Of a DNA stretch of 64,000 nt, positions 48,762 to 62,024 are shown in pieces. A program made the translations under genes and the position numbers. Source of the stretch: Dama dama (taxonomy: Eukaryota > Chordata > Mammalia > Artiodactyla > Cervidae); the NCBI RefSeq assembly GCF_033118175.1, contig NC_083695.1, positions 31,575,607 through 31,639,606 on the forward strand. Reading direction: 5' to 3'. The notes beneath the pieces are model-generated. The model worked only from the letters and a program-made list of their open reading frames with translations. It did no database searches and was not told the origin of the DNA. Each line of letters begins with the position of its first letter. The first letter of the stretch is position 1.

Positions 48762-48926
48762 TTTTTAATTTAATTTTATTTTTTTTTATTAGTTGGAGGC
48801 CAATCACTTCACAACATTTCAGTGGGTTTTGTCATACATTGATATGAATCAGCCATGGATTTACACGTATTCCCCATCCCAATCCCCGCTCCCACCTCCC
48901 TCTCCACCCGATTCCTCTGGGTCTTC
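48762..48926 (-). mobile_element. Young L1 3' end nested in old L1
   Basis: A poly(T) start followed by ttattagttggaggccaatc and cccaatccccgctcccacct is the antisense of the 3' UTR of the young L1 at 14440-14566. The older L1 continues on both sides (ccaaattcattcc and tgcatgtgatatccagttga). Confidence 0.82.
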
Positions 48927-51479
48927 TTTTGCATGTGATATCCAGTTGAGCCCATACCATTTATTGAAATGATTATTCTTTCACCATCTGGTACTCTTGT
49001 TGAAGACAAATTGACCACATATATGTGAGTTTATTTCTGTACTCCCCATTTCACTCCACTGATCTATGTGTCTATTTTTACACCAGTACCATGCTGTTTA
49101 TTTTTTTTCATAATTTTTTAAACCCGTGGTAAGATGTACTGATCATAAAATTTACCATGTTAACCATTTTAAAATGTACAATTTGGTGGTATTAAGTACA
49201 ATAAAAACATTATCTAACCACCACCACTACCTGGTTCCAGAATGTTCTCATCACCCCATTTGGAAACCCCTTATCCATTTAGTCACATTCCACTGCTCCT
49301 CCCTCTAGCCCCTGGAAACCACTAACATACTTTCTGTCTTTATGGATTCATTTTTTCTGAATATTTCATGTAAATGGAACCATACCTAGTTATTTTCTTA
49401 GTGGCCACTATGTGGATTACAATTAACATCTTAAATTTACAGCAATCTAGTTTGAATAAATACCAACTTAACTTGAACAGTATTTTTAAAAAATTCTGCT
49501 CTTGTAGAGTTCCATTTTCCTTTATAGTATTTTCACAAATTACATTTTTATACACTGTGCCCATTAACAGAGATTTTTTTAATTACTGTCTTATGCATTT
49601 GTCTTTTAAATCACAGAGGGATAAACAGGACTTATAAACTACAAATAAAAATTGCCTTTTTAATTTACCTATGTTGTTATCTTTGCTAGTGTTGTTTCTT
49701 AATATAGCTTCAAGTTATTATCTAGTGTCATTTCAGCCTTAAAGTACTCATTTTAGCATTTGGGGGTAGAGTAGTGCTACTAGCAACAAACTCCCTCAGC
49801 TTTTGTTTATCTGGGAATGGTTTAATATCTATCTCCTTCATTTTTGAAGAATAACTTTGTAGATATAGAATTCTTGGTTGACAGTTTTTTCTTTCAGCAC
49901 TCTAAGTATGTCAGCCCTCTGGCCTTCATTGTATCTGAAGAGAAACTGGTTGTTAATCTTATTGTGTACAGTTTGTATGTTTTAAGTTGCTTCTTTTTTG
50001 CTGTTTTCAAGATTCACCAACTTCAGCTTTTGACAGTAATTATGTGTCTCAGAGTGGGTCTCTGATTTTTTCCTACTGGGAGTTATTAAGTTTCCTGGAT
50101 GTGTAGATTCATACATTTCACTAAATTTGGAACGTTTTCAGCCATTATATCTCCAAATATTCTTTCTGCCTCTTTCCTTCTCCCCTTGCCCTTTGAGATT
50201 CCTATTATACATATGTTGGTATACTTGTAGTGTCACATAGTCTCTTAAGCTCTGTTCATTTCTCTTTTTTTTTTTTTCCTGTTTTTTTCAGACTGGATAG
50301 TATTAAATGACCTACCTTCACATTCACTGAAGATTTTTCCTGTGTATTCAAATCTGCTGTTGAACCCCTTCACTAAAATTTTCCTTTCAGCCATAGGAGA
50401 TGTTTAGTTCCAGAATTTCTATTTGACACTTTTTTTTTTTTTACAATTTGTATCTCTTTATTGTTATTAGTTCACACCTCATTCTCCTTGTTTCCCTTAA
50501 GTTCATTGGTATACTTTCCTTTAGCTCTTTGAGGATACTTAGGACAGTTGATTTAAAGTCTGTTTATAGTAAGTTCAATATCTGCACCTTCTCAAGGATA
50601 GTTCCTATTCCTTTCTTTTCCTGAGTCATACTGTATTTTCAAGCATAATTTCTTGCTGAAAATTGAACATTTTGTATGTTATAATGTGGTAATTCTGGAA
50701 ACAGGGTTCTCCCACATCCTCAGGGTTTGTTGTTGGTGCTTGTGTGGGTTGTAGTCATTTCTCTAATGATTTTTCTAAATTCTTTTGTAAACACTTCGTC
50801 AAGCATAGTCACTCAAATCTCTGTTTCATTACCAGCTGATGATCTGACAGAGATTTCCTTAAGTTCCTGGATCCAAAGGGTGGGAAAGACAAACTCTCTA
50901 GATGCTTGCAGATTGGCTCTGTGGTGGGCATTCTTTCAATGCTTAGCCATTGTTATACCATTCTACCTTTGACTTCTTGTTTTCATGGAAGCTAAACATT
51001 AGCCAGAGATGAAAGTTTAGGGTCTGTTGAGGTTTTCCTCTTAGTAGTCATTCAGCCCTAGCATGTACATCCCCTTCCAGATTCATGACTATATTTGGTT
51101 TCTTTACAGTTTTTGACCTTGAACAATTTGAAAAGTATAGGTGAATTATATTGTAAAATATTCCTCAATTTGAATTAGGCTGGTATTTCCTCATGGTTAC
51201 AATCATATCTATTTGTCTATTATAAACTATAAATTCATAATGATATGTCTAATTCCATTCTAATACCACAGAGTACAATGTAGTCTTGCCCTTTATACAT
51301 GTTATTCCCTTCTCCAAAGGGGAGAAAACGGATTCCCATTATCTGCAATACATTTTCTCATTTGCTCAGGCTTAGAATACAAGAAAGACAGTTTCACAAT
51401 TGTTAATTATTTCTGCAAAAAACAAATGTAGAGTCCAATATTTGTTACAGTTTTAAGCAAAATCCACTTATGGTGAAAT

Positions 51480-53220
51480 TCACAAATCTAACATACAATT
51501 CAATGAGTTCTATAAATACATATGACTAACCCAGGTATATACTATATTTGGGTTGTAGGACATTTACACCATGCCTGATATTTCCTTTATGCCCCTCCAC
51601 AGTTAATTCCCACCATATTTTTGCACCATAGATTAGTTTTGCCTATTATAGAACTGCCTACAAATGGTATCATCAACATATATGCTTCAGTGTGCAGCTT
51701 CTATGGTTCAGCGTAATGCTGGGCAGATTCATCCATACTCTATTACCAGTAACTCATTGATTTTCATTGCAGAGTAGTATAATAACTCATCAACAAAACA
51801 AAAATAATCTATGTAATTTGTTTTGTGTATTAATTTTATTGTGCATCTAATATTAAAGCACACAGTAATATCAGAATTTATTCATTCCTTTATTGATTAA
51901 ACATTTAGGCATGTTTCAGATTTTGGGTATTTTGACTTTCCTCCAAGTTGTAACTCTTTTAGTTGCTATTTTACTTGCAAGTAAAGTTGAGTATGAGTTC
52001 TAGTTGCAACACATCTTTGTCAACATTTATGTTGCCACTTTCTTTAATTTAGCCATTTTAGTGGTTCTCTCATCAAGATTTTATTGAGCATTTCTCTGAT
52101 GACTAATGTTTCATGCACTTTATGCACTCAGTTTATTGGCAATTAATATATCTTTTATATTGGCAATATAATATGTTGGCAATTAATAATAGGAAGTATC
52201 TGTTCAACTCTTCTGCCCATTTTTAATTGGGTTGTTTGTCTTTTTATTACTGATTGTGGTATGTTCTGGATATGAGACTCTTTTCAGGGTCTCCAAAATG
52301 ACCCCAATGTTTCTTGCCTTCTGGTATCCATGTCCTTATGTAGATCTAGTCTCTTTCCACATTGAATCAGGGCTGGTCTGTGTAACTAACAGAATACAAT
52401 TCAAGTGATAATGTATGACTTCTGATGCTAATGCATAAAAGGCACCTTGCTCTCCTGGAGGGAAGCCAGCTGTCATCAGAACAGAACAGTCAAGAAGCAG
52501 GCTTATGGAGAGCCTACAGAGAGAGGATCTGAGGCCTCTCAGTAACAGTACTATCTTATTAACCATTTGAGTGAGCTACATTAGAAATGAATCTTACACC
52601 TTTGGTCAAGCTAGATGACTAAGGTCCTAGCCAACACCTTATTGCAACTTAATGGAAAACCCTGAGCCAAAATCATGTAGGCAAACTGCTCCCTAATTTC
52701 TTATTCACAGAAAGCATGAGATATAAGAAATAATAATTGTCTTAAGCCACTAAGGTTTGGATTTGTTACTGGGTAACAGATAACAAATACAATCAAATAT
52801 GTACTAAAAGTACATTCTATTAGTCTGTGGCTTATAATTTCTATTTTATATCAATAATCAGAAGTTTTTAACCTTCATGAAATCTAATTTCTCAATTTTT
52901 TCCTTATGGTTATTGCATTTTGTATGCTACCTAATAAATTTCTGCCTATCTCCATTTCATAAAAACATTCTCCTGTTTTGTTTTTTTTTTTTTAGAAGCC
53001 TTATAGTTTTAGATTTTATACTTAGGTCTATGATCCATTTCAAAAGAATTTTGTGTATAGTGAAGTAAGGTGGTAAGGTTTATTTTTTAAAATAAGGATA
53101 TATTAGTTGTTCCTGAGCCATTTGCTGAAAACACCTTCCTTTCTCCATTTAATTATTTTGGTACCTTTGTTAAAAATCAATTTACATATAAGTGTGCATC
53201 CACTCTTCTTTAATAGCTTC
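51480..53220 (-). mobile_element. Old antisense L1, split by an MLT1 LTR
   Basis: L1 3'-end phrases at 51660-51790 (atggtatcatcaacatatat, then gcagattcatccatactcta) are followed by ORF2-type phrases to 52260. They resume at 52800-53220 (ttatagttttagattttata, then ccatttgctgaaaacacctt). Confidence 0.7.
52275..52792 (+). mobile_element. MLT1-type LTR (ERVL-MaLR)
   Basis: The ordered phrases ttgccttctggtatccatgt, cagggctggtctgtgtaact, ggagggaagccagctgtcat, aaaaccctgagccaaaatca and taagccactaaggtttggat are those of an MLT1 solo LTR, inserted in the older L1. Confidence 0.82.
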
Positions 53221-53366
53221 TGACTTGAGCAGCCTATTTTCTTTTGAAGGTCTTTTGATTACTAGCAAAGCATATGATTGTTTTCCAAAATATAAATAAT
53301 GTAGATTGAGAGACTCTGCATGAGATGCATTTAGGGTTATAGTTTAGGTCTAATCACCTCCACCAT

Positions 53367-53648
53367 TCAGTTCAGTTCAGTAGCTCAGTTGTGTCTGACT
53401 CTTTGCGACCCCATGAACTGCAGCATGCCAGGCCTCCCTGTCCATCACCAACTCCTGGAGTCCACCCAAACCCATGTCCATTGAGTTGGTGATGCCATCC
53501 AACCATATCGTCCTGTCTTCCCCTTCTCCTCCTACCCTCAATCTTTCCCAGCATCAGGGTCTTTTCAAATGAGTCAGCTCTTTGCATCAGGTGGCCAAAG
53601 TACTGGAGTTTCAGCTTCAACATCAGACCTTCCAATGAACACCCAGGA
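53367..53648 (-). mobile_element. BovB LINE 3' end, short
   Basis: Reverse orientation, from the ACTGAA repeats at 53367 to the C-terminal region near 53648 (ccttccaatgaacacccagg). It is heavily 5'-truncated. Confidence 0.9.
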
Positions 53649-56600
53649 TAGGGCAATTATAAAATTTGCACAGATAATAAAGATGTCAGTGAACAGACCT
53701 TAAATTGTATACTGATTGAGAATTAATATCAGAACATATCTCCATAGGAGCAATTTTACACTGACACTTTACAATGCTAGTTTAGTTAGTGTGATTTTCT
53801 CCTAGAGAAAAGCCCTCTAAACGAGAAAATATTTGTTTGCAGGGCTATATACAAGACTTCTGCTGTACTGAGTACAGCTATAGGGACCAGGAGAGGTCAA
53901 AAGAAGGTCAAATTGCTCTACGTAATAAAAAGTTGAAGAAGACATCTGGGAGAGGAAATATAAAAGCAAAAAGGACTCTTGAAAGGTGAGCCAAAAAGGA
54001 TAAGGAGATGTGACCAGAGAGGAACAGAAAGTATCAAAGTCAGGAAAACAGAGAAAAGAAAGCAGGTGAGCACATATGGGCACACATGTGTTTGAGAAAG
54101 AACAGAGAATACATATTTTGTAGTAGCTCTTTAAAACCAAGAAACAAAGATGTTTAAAGAGGACTTTTAAATTAGTCATGTTTTGTGATGTGCCCTGTGC
54201 AACAGTCTTCTATCTCTTTAGTAAAGGTCTACACTGTTTTCCCGTATTTCTGGAGTTGGGGTGGGGGCAGGAGAGAGGGAAAGAAGTTACATTATGTTTT
54301 CTGAGGCATCCACATACCAAAGAGTAGTTAGGTACATTTATGATTATACAACTATCTATTAACTCTTAAGAACTTATAAGTGAGTTTTCAAGAATCCAAA
54401 ACTCAGACAATTCTTATAAAATTCATAACATATATTAATCACAAACACCAGAACTATCATAACACCATCATAACTGATCCATCAAATTAGTTAGGAGGAG
54501 AATCAAATAAATATGTCAAGATTTGGAAAGAAGTGGGAGTTACCAGAAAATCAATTTTTAGACTATTCTGTGTTGCATGAATGTTTCTTAGCTGATCTTT
54601 TCAAATCAAATGCCCAATTCTACCATAAAATGACACCCTCAAGTCAAACAACAAAGCCAGAGGAGAATCTGTGAAAATATATATATTTGAGTTTAATAAT
54701 GAAAAAATCTTTAAAAGCACCAAAGTATGGTGAAAATGGAAAATCAAGATTTAAAGGACAGTGGAAGGAAGGTTTTTGGTCATTTTTTCTTATTTCTAAA
54801 GTCTTCTCAATGTTTCATTTTGCAAATTGAGAATGTCAAGTAAACTGTTCCTTCACTTAATCCTTTGGATAAAGTTTTATCTTTGACTAAATTTTAACTC
54901 ACTTTTGTTCGAAGCAAATACCATTTATACACTTAAGGAGGCACAGAGCAAGTAAAACATAGTCTTCCTTAGCAGACTAATGGTAATGCTAATTTTCTCT
55001 CACTGTCTCAGAGATGGTTATTTATATTTTTTGTTACTAATGAACATTTAGTATTAATATGCATTTTTACTAGGAAAACCTATCATAATGATTTATACTT
55101 AATTCAATATAAGTTATAAATTCAATATACATAATGAACATAACAAGACAAACTAAAAGGAAGATATCTATATAAAAGTTAAAAGAAATAGAATATATTA
55201 CAATTCTATTAGACCTTACAATGAGATTAAGCAACATATTAACATATCATTCAGTAAAAAAATTTATAGAAACTTATTTCATATTAAAGTTCCTGGGATT
55301 AAGATTCTAGCAACTACTTCAGTGTATATGCTGACAATTAAACAGAATTGGGTATTTTAAAAAGAAGCAGTACTTGCAGATACCTTACAGAGCATTGTAC
55401 TATTTTATACATCTTAGAAGCTGCATATCAAACACTACTCCAATCACCTGAATCTCTGAAAGCACAATGCAGGTAAACTGATCACAACAGAATTTCTATT
55501 CAAGTTACTGACAAATGTTATTCCCCTTTTGGAGAACAAAACTATGCAAAATATTTCAAAGCAGTGGGCTCACTGACTTAGAAATTTAACTCTTTCACTA
55601 TTCATTTACATGACCCAGTCTTAGATCTTGTATGTTTTAAAATTTAAAACACAGCAGTAGATTCAATTTCACTAGAACATTCAAATTACTGACCTCAAGT
55701 ACAAAGAAATTAACAACCTCATAGGAGTCCTGGTATTGATCTCAACTGAACCATAATCTAAATCTTGAGTAAACTTAGAACAAATCAGCAATTACATGTG
55801 TACTCTACTTCTCAGTTAGTCTAAAACCTCAAATTGTTTCACCAGGATGGCTTTATGCCAAAAGATTCACACTCTGGTTTCTGACCCATCACAAAAACTT
55901 ATAAAGTATCTGGTTAAAATTGCAGGAGACCATCGGAAGACCTGGGACTGGGATTTCCAGACATGATTCAAACAAACTTGTTAATACTCACTGTGCTCAA
56001 ACTCAGTGAGTATTATAATAGGTTTGAACAAAATAAGGCCAACAATTTTGCCTTCTAGGACTCAACTAGATAAAGCCAAAGAAAAAAAATAGTATCTAGG
56101 AGCTTAACCTCAATTATTTATTCTAGTTAAGATCTACTTTTCAAGTTCTATAAAGTAAACTTTTTTCTGTTGAATAGAAGTTGATGGGCTATGCCAGCAA
56201 AATAGATGCTGACACATCATCCAAAACTTCAAAACATCTCTGGTATATAGAAAATCTGATAAAGAACACAGCTTTCCTATTTAAATTAAGATGTCATCTT
56301 TTATGAGATGGAAATAACTGGATTGTTTTAATACTAACATTTCTCTATGTTGCTGAAATACATTTCAAAGCCTGCCCAAGTACTTGAGGTTGTATTTCAG
56401 AAACAAAGATAATAATATGATTCTTCCAAAAGATGCAATTTTTGCATATCATTTCCAAGTGATAATAGTATTTCTACCTAAGGCTGGGTTAAGGCCAGGA
56501 AAGAAGGATGTTAGAAAGAAAGAGAAAAATCAGCAATTTCCTCATGCAATTAATGCTCACTCTTCATTGTTTAGTTGGTGCATAGACAGGTGCCAAAGCC

Positions 56601-57736
56601 TTGTAAGATATCAATCTTAAACAATCACACTATTCTCAATCAAACGGAAAACGTTGCACAGTTAAAATACATGTTATTCTTCTTTTAGCTCATACCTGAA
56701 CTTGCAGAAAGAAAGAATTTGGGGATATGTCAGATGAAAATTAAATTGAGATGTTTCTAATTTATAGCTCATGATTTCTTCTATTCCTAACTCCGTTTCC
56801 AAACTTTTCAAAGGTATTATTGAATTTGAGGCAACAAACACAAATTACTGTGCAACAAACTACAGAACGTGAATGCTTAAGATCCTGGAAACTTCACTAC
56901 TGCAGAAAGCCGTTCTCTTTTCAGTCCCAATTCTAGCCACTTTAGCTCTAAGAACAACTCCAAACTCCTAGAACACAAATGCTTTCCTACTTCATTAACT
57001 AGATGGCTAGAGAGAATAAGGATAATAAATGAGGATGCTTTAAAAGAAAAAAAAACAGTGGCAGAAGATTTGATTAAAGTAATGATAAAATTCAAAAGTG
57101 TAATGCAATAGAATCCATTTCAAAGAAATGATATAACTTTATTGAAATTATCTATTTCAGTTCTTAGTAGTTGATGAGGTGTTATCAAAACCCTAGATAT
57201 GGAAAATCATCAACTGTATTAGTTTCTACCACATTATGCCTGCACACTTGCTTCAAGGCAGCTCTGGGTGGGAGAATCTATATTTTGTCATTATTGATTA
57301 TCTGCTATCCAAATCTAAGAATTTAATTTTGAATGTTGGCCACTCAAATCAATCAGTGCTGAAAAGAACTGTCCTGAGCTCAGCAGCAATGCTGGTTTCA
57401 GTCACATGGGTTAGAAAAGGCTTCCCTATCACTCTGTGGAAAAACAACTTGACATACAAATTTTGAACAGTAAGTCAATAGTGTTGCACCTTCTCCTATT
57501 TGGAAAATCACTTTCAAGAAAAAATACACCATAGGGAAAAAGGGAAAGAGTTTCACTCTGAGGATCACTGTTCATACCCTTGATTTACACTGTTCTAGAA
57601 ACTACCCATTTCCCACGAAATCCTTTAGATGAAGAACTTTTAAATCATTTCAAAGCCAAACAGTTTTAGGTACTCCTTGAACACCACCAATGATTAAAAA
57701 GACATACTAAAAATTATGGTTTGCATGTTCTATGTG
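53649..57736. other. Intron sequence, largely unique
   Basis: About 4.1 kb without a recognised exon, RNA gene or well-preserved repeat. The open frames at 53817-54179 and 56384-56620 lack family resemblance and splice context. Confidence 0.5.
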
Positions 57737-57944
57737 TGCATGCTTAGTCACTCAGCCGTATCTGACTCTTTGTGATGCCATGGACTGTAGCCCACCAGGC
57801 TCCTCTGTCCATGGCATTCTCCAGACAACAATAATGGAGTAGGTTGCCATTCTCTTCTCCAGGGAATCTTCCCAACACAGGGATCGAACCTGTATCTCCT
57901 GCATAGCAGGTGGATTCTTTACCCTCTGAGCCATTGAGGAAGTC
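57737..57944 (-). mobile_element. Bov-tA SINE
   Basis: Reverse orientation, from gcttagtcactcagccgtat to the head gccattgaggaagtcc. A 7-base repeat, ttctatg, flanks it. Confidence 0.9.
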
Positions 57945-57949
57945 CATTC

Positions 57950-58140
57950 TATGCTAGGTATTGTGTTAAACACTTGTATTATCTCTTTTAAGTTCTTACT
58001 GCAATTCTATGAGATAGGTGATACTATTACCTGCACTTAACAGACAGAAAACTGAGAGTTAGAGAAGTAAGAAGCCGAAGGTGACAATGCTATAAAGTGG
58101 CAGAACAGGTCATGATCTGACTCCAGAACCCATGCACAAA
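57950..58140 (-). repeat. MIR SINE
   Basis: Reverse order is clear: aattctatgagataggtgat, acagacagaaaactgagagt and aaagtggcagaacaggtcat. The neighbouring Bov-tA inserted at its edge. Confidence 0.78.
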
Positions 58141-58197
58141 CCATTGTATGTTGTATTATATCAAATGCACAAAAATACATCAGGTATCTACATGGTG

Positions 58198-58401
58198 GTG
58201 TAGTTGTTAAGTCATGTCCGACTCTTGCAACCCCATGGACTGTAGTCTGCTAGGCTCCTCTGTCCATGGGATTCTCCAGGCAAGAATACTGGAGTGGGTT
58301 GCCATTTCCTTCTCTAGGGGGATCTACCCGACTCAGGGATTGAACCTGGGTCTCTTGCATTGCTTGCACATTCTTTATCAACTGAGCTATGAGGGAAGCC
58401 C
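58198..58401 (-). mobile_element. Bov-tA SINE
   Basis: A full reverse-orientation copy from gttaagtcatgtccgactct to the head ctatgagggaagccc. Confidence 0.92.
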
Positions 58402-60784
58402 AACTATTTGCAATTTCTAAAACTGATAATGCAGATCAAATACTGTTGGAACAAAACAGTTATTGTAAAATACTAATCTTGAGGTTTAGCTTGTATTAGC
58501 TTATTTATCTTGAAGGTGAAAATCTAGTTAATGATGTAGGTGCACATCATATTTTTATGCCTTGATTTGTTCAAACACATATTTTAATAATTTACAAAAT
58601 AAGTATCACTAAAAGAATGTAATGATTCTCTATAATCTTAACTAGCAGATGTTAGATTGATTTATAATTGGAGAAGCTTTTTAAGTTTAGAATTTTTTTA
58701 AAAAAATGCACCATAGCAAAGATAAATATGCAAACCAAGAACTATCCTCTGCAATCAAAGGTCGTCAATACATAGGAGTTGAGAAATCATTTTTAGCCAT
58801 CATTAGAAGAAATGAAATATTTTGAGTGACTTTCATAGAAATCTATTTGTGTAACTTTCAAACATGCTAGCATGTTTGTGCTAAAATGATTTTTAAAATT
58901 AAGTTAGTTTGGAACAAAGTCCTTTCAGATTGAAGTGAATTTCAAATTTTGTTTTATGATGGAAAGCTAAACAAAAAGGCATTGAAAATGTAATGGTTAG
59001 TCATGTTTATGCTTTCAAATCAACAATGATAAATCAAATGGGTTCACAGTTGATCCCAAATTCAAACACAACAAAATCTAAAATAAAAATGTATTTAAAG
59101 ACATCTTAATAGAAGTCTTAATATTTGGGGTAACCATGTAAACTATAGCCTCCTTGGGAGCACTTAATGATTATATTATTGTTTCTTTGTTCAAGATGAA
59201 TAACCAAGGACATGGGTTAAATCAACAGACTTTAGCAGTGGTGGAACTCAGGGACTGGAAAGAGACATTACAGTCACTTCCTACAGAAATATAAACTGAC
59301 ACCATTCATTAGCTGCATCTGAAGAATAGCACTCATACTGTACTACCAGAAAAAAAAAAGAACAAAATGATTCCAGCCTTTCCACAGGCAACAGGAACTT
59401 AGCATGCAAAGGACAAATCCCTGTAAGGAAGCAAGCAAGAAAGCCCTCTCCTATAAAGTAACTGCTCCTTGACCTTTGGAAGCTTAAACAATTTTTACTA
59501 GTGTCACCAAAATGGGTGGTGTTTATAGAACCTACCGTAAGTAAACAATTCCCCCACTACCTATTCTAAGAAAAAGAGCTTACTATTTTTAATACAAAAA
59601 GCTTATTAATAAGAATTTTTAGCTGCTTCCTACAAACTGTCCTGCCATAAATAAGAGAACTGGAAGCGGCTTTCCTCAATCGCAGGTGTTAACATCTCAT
59701 TTGATTTACACTCCTTAGTACTTTGCATGATGGCTGAGCCATAGCTATTCTAAAACAAAATCTCTGGACTTAAGAAACACTGATAATGAGGTTATCAATC
59801 AATTATTTTGATATAATAATTTAAGTATTTGTTGATTTGTTTCAGAATGTAGTTAAAGGAAAATTAAGATAATCTACAGAACCACTAACAGGATGACTGG
59901 TTTGGGGGTTTGGTAAGGAAACTACTACAAATATATACCATTTTAAGAACAAGGAAGCACAGGGAAAATGTATAAAAATAAAGAACACCCTGTAATCTTC
60001 ACTAATTGATTATTTTAAGCCAAAAGATGTTCTAATTAAGTTTATTTTATATTTTTATTAAGAAATGCAAGAGTAATGTTTTTAATGAATATTTTTGAAT
60101 ACATTTTAATAGTTTATAAACTATAAGAGGTCTAAACCTTCAAAGATCAATCTGAAAAGTACTTCTTAGGTGTGTCCTTGAAATTCCCCTCTGTCAGACT
60201 ACAAGTCTATATATTCTTTTTCATCATTTTCTCCATGTATTTGCTGCTTTTCCAAGTTAAAGCTGTTGTTTAGCTCAAAAAAGCAAAATAATGAAGTGTT
60301 TCTAAATGCTTCATCTGTTTACTCTTAAGTCATTTTGCTGAGTTAAGTACAACTAAGTAACTGCTTATCTGTATTTATTACTTAAGAAATTTCAAAAGAA
60401 AAAAAAAGTACTAATTTTTCACTTGGAGTTACTGCTGTCTCACCATCCCTGTTACAGTTCAGCCAGGAACACAGCTTCCCTACTAAGACAATTTAAATGA
60501 CCCAACTGAGTATCGACTACACAATGTTTAAAACAGCTTAACTTTTGTGTGATACATAATGTTAAAACTTCCTTTTAAATTATGCTAGGTTCTATATTCT
60601 CAAGGACTTGTGGTGTTTGACCTGTCATTAGAGATAAAGTACGTTAATTTAAAGTGACAGGAACTGAATCGTTCTAAAGGGAGCAGGGAAAGGCCATGAG
60701 CATGCACTGAACCTTTATCCTTGAAGCATCACTATGGGTTTTGAAACATTAATTAATTTAAAGCACATGCTGCTGAGTCGGTAC
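58402..60784. other. Intron sequence downstream of the microexon
   Basis: Unique-looking intron, repeat-poor. It includes the putative RBFOX sites at 60701-60770. Nothing else was recognised. Confidence 0.5.
60701..60770 (-). promoter_or_regulatory. Putative RBFOX splicing enhancer downstream of the microexon
   Basis: Within the first 90 bases of the intron after the 12-nt exon, the minus strand carries GCATG at 60770-60766 and the full hexamer TGCATG at 60706-60701. RBFOX proteins bind GCAUG, and sites in the proximal downstream intron typically promote exon inclusion in muscle and brain. This fits a muscle-enriched exon, but binding is inferred from motif and position alone. Confidence 0.5.
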
Positions 60785-60796
60785 CTGCCAGAAATC
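60785..60796 (-). CDS. MICU1: MICU1 12-nt microexon (MICU1.1-type, DFWQ)
   Basis: Reading the minus strand, an intron ends in a pyrimidine-rich tract (60803-60826) and ctgatcag. Twelve bases, GATTTCTGGCAG, follow, then the donor gtaccg. The exon is phase 0 at both ends and adds Asp-Phe-Trp-Gln without shifting the frame. Published work describes a muscle MICU1 isoform, MICU1.1, made by inserting a four-residue EFWQ exon just before the exon that here starts KIAQEREKF. This exon lies upstream of that exon in transcript order, in the right phase, and differs only in the first residue (Asp for Glu). The donor is weak after position +3, as often seen in regulated exons. GCATG sites lie at +15 to +19 and +80 to +84 of the downstream intron. 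That the exon is used is inferred. Confidence 0.87.
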
Positions 60797-62020
60797 CTGA
60801 TCAGAAGATGAGAAAAAGAAAAAAATTGACATTGTTTGATTATATGAACAAAAACTCCTAAATTAAATGTACATCTATCACAAACTATTACAACATATAA
60901 AGGACCAAATGAGATTTGTAATAAAAGGACTGAAAATCTGTAAACAGGAAATGAAAAATACATAGAAATATTTTATATATTATCTAGTAGATACAGTAGG
61001 ACAAAACAAAACAAAAACCCAAGTAATTCAATTTCTAACCTTCCCCTAAAAAACATACAATTTCAAAAAAACTTCACAACGCTATAAAAAGAGAATACAA
61101 GAATAATTACTTAATTTATTAAAGAAAAGGGAAAGCAAATATTTAACTTTTTTTCATAGATAGTCAAGCCATTTCTTTAATTAAGGTTTCCTTTAAGGGT
61201 ATCTCATTTTCATTTCATGACATATTATTTTTTAACTTCATGGCAAATTTGTTGCTGTACTAACAATATTTACCACATAGACAACCAACTCAACTGAGTT
61301 CAGAGGATTAGTAGCTACTCTAAGGAAGAGTTCAGTAAAGAAGAGTTTCAGACCTTAGAAACAGGTCTCTCGCAAACTACATTGCCAAAATAAAGGACTA
61401 TTCACATTAGCAACAAAAAGCTAATCATGAAGTCCTGGAATGAAGGCCCGCAGTGATGAAAAGAGTTAAAGTTAGCTGGGTATCACTCCAAAATATCTTC
61501 AAATATCAAATGGCTTTAAAGATTTTTTTTTTTTAAACAAATAAACTTCACTGGCTGTTAAATAAAAGTTGACCTGAACTTATTATACTTCTCAAACCAA
61601 GCTTAGTTCCTGACTAAAAAATATATGCTATCAGCAATTTATAAGCCTAAGGCTAAGACTGATGTGACAGAGGCCCAAAGACCTTGACAGTACTGGGGGA
61701 GATGAGTCACTGTGACCACAGAACAGTCCAGATATGAGAAATCAAACCAGAGGTCTCTCTCCAGTTTATAGATTAGCCATTTAATCACGGACAGCTACTC
61801 ATTACAGAGATAGCACAGAGAGATTTTTATAGGATCTAACTGGGAAGAAAAGAACAATGGATAGAGCAATTATGAAGACAGTATGCATTTCATACAAATG
61901 AAGAAAGAAGATAACACACACAATAGCAGCTAACTCCTTTAGTAAACTGAGTAAAGGGCTACAAGTAATGCAAAATAGCTATAATCTGTAGAGCCAGATG
62001 CTTTGCCTTTTGTCCTGTTT
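60797..62020. other. Intron upstream of the microexon
   Basis: The part next to the microexon (60797-60826) is a strong minus-strand polypyrimidine tract and acceptor. The rest is repeat-poor AT-rich sequence. No preceding MICU1 exon was found between 60797 and 64000. Confidence 0.6.
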
Positions 62021-62024
62021 TTAT

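Larger units (their letters stand above)
45640..51440 (-). mobile_element. Composite of old antisense L1 fragments
   Basis: Reverse-orientation L1M material. There are 3' UTR-type starts at 47750-47820 (gtggtaaaattcacatgaca) and again at 49130-49390. ORF2-end phrases lie at 47880-48480 (cttttggctgttgtgaatag, then ttgggttgtttgttttctgt). Upstream-region phrases lie at 49670-50350 (tctttcagcactctaagtat). Order and repetition show at least two L1 copies. A BovB and a young L1 piece interrupt them. Confidence 0.7.
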
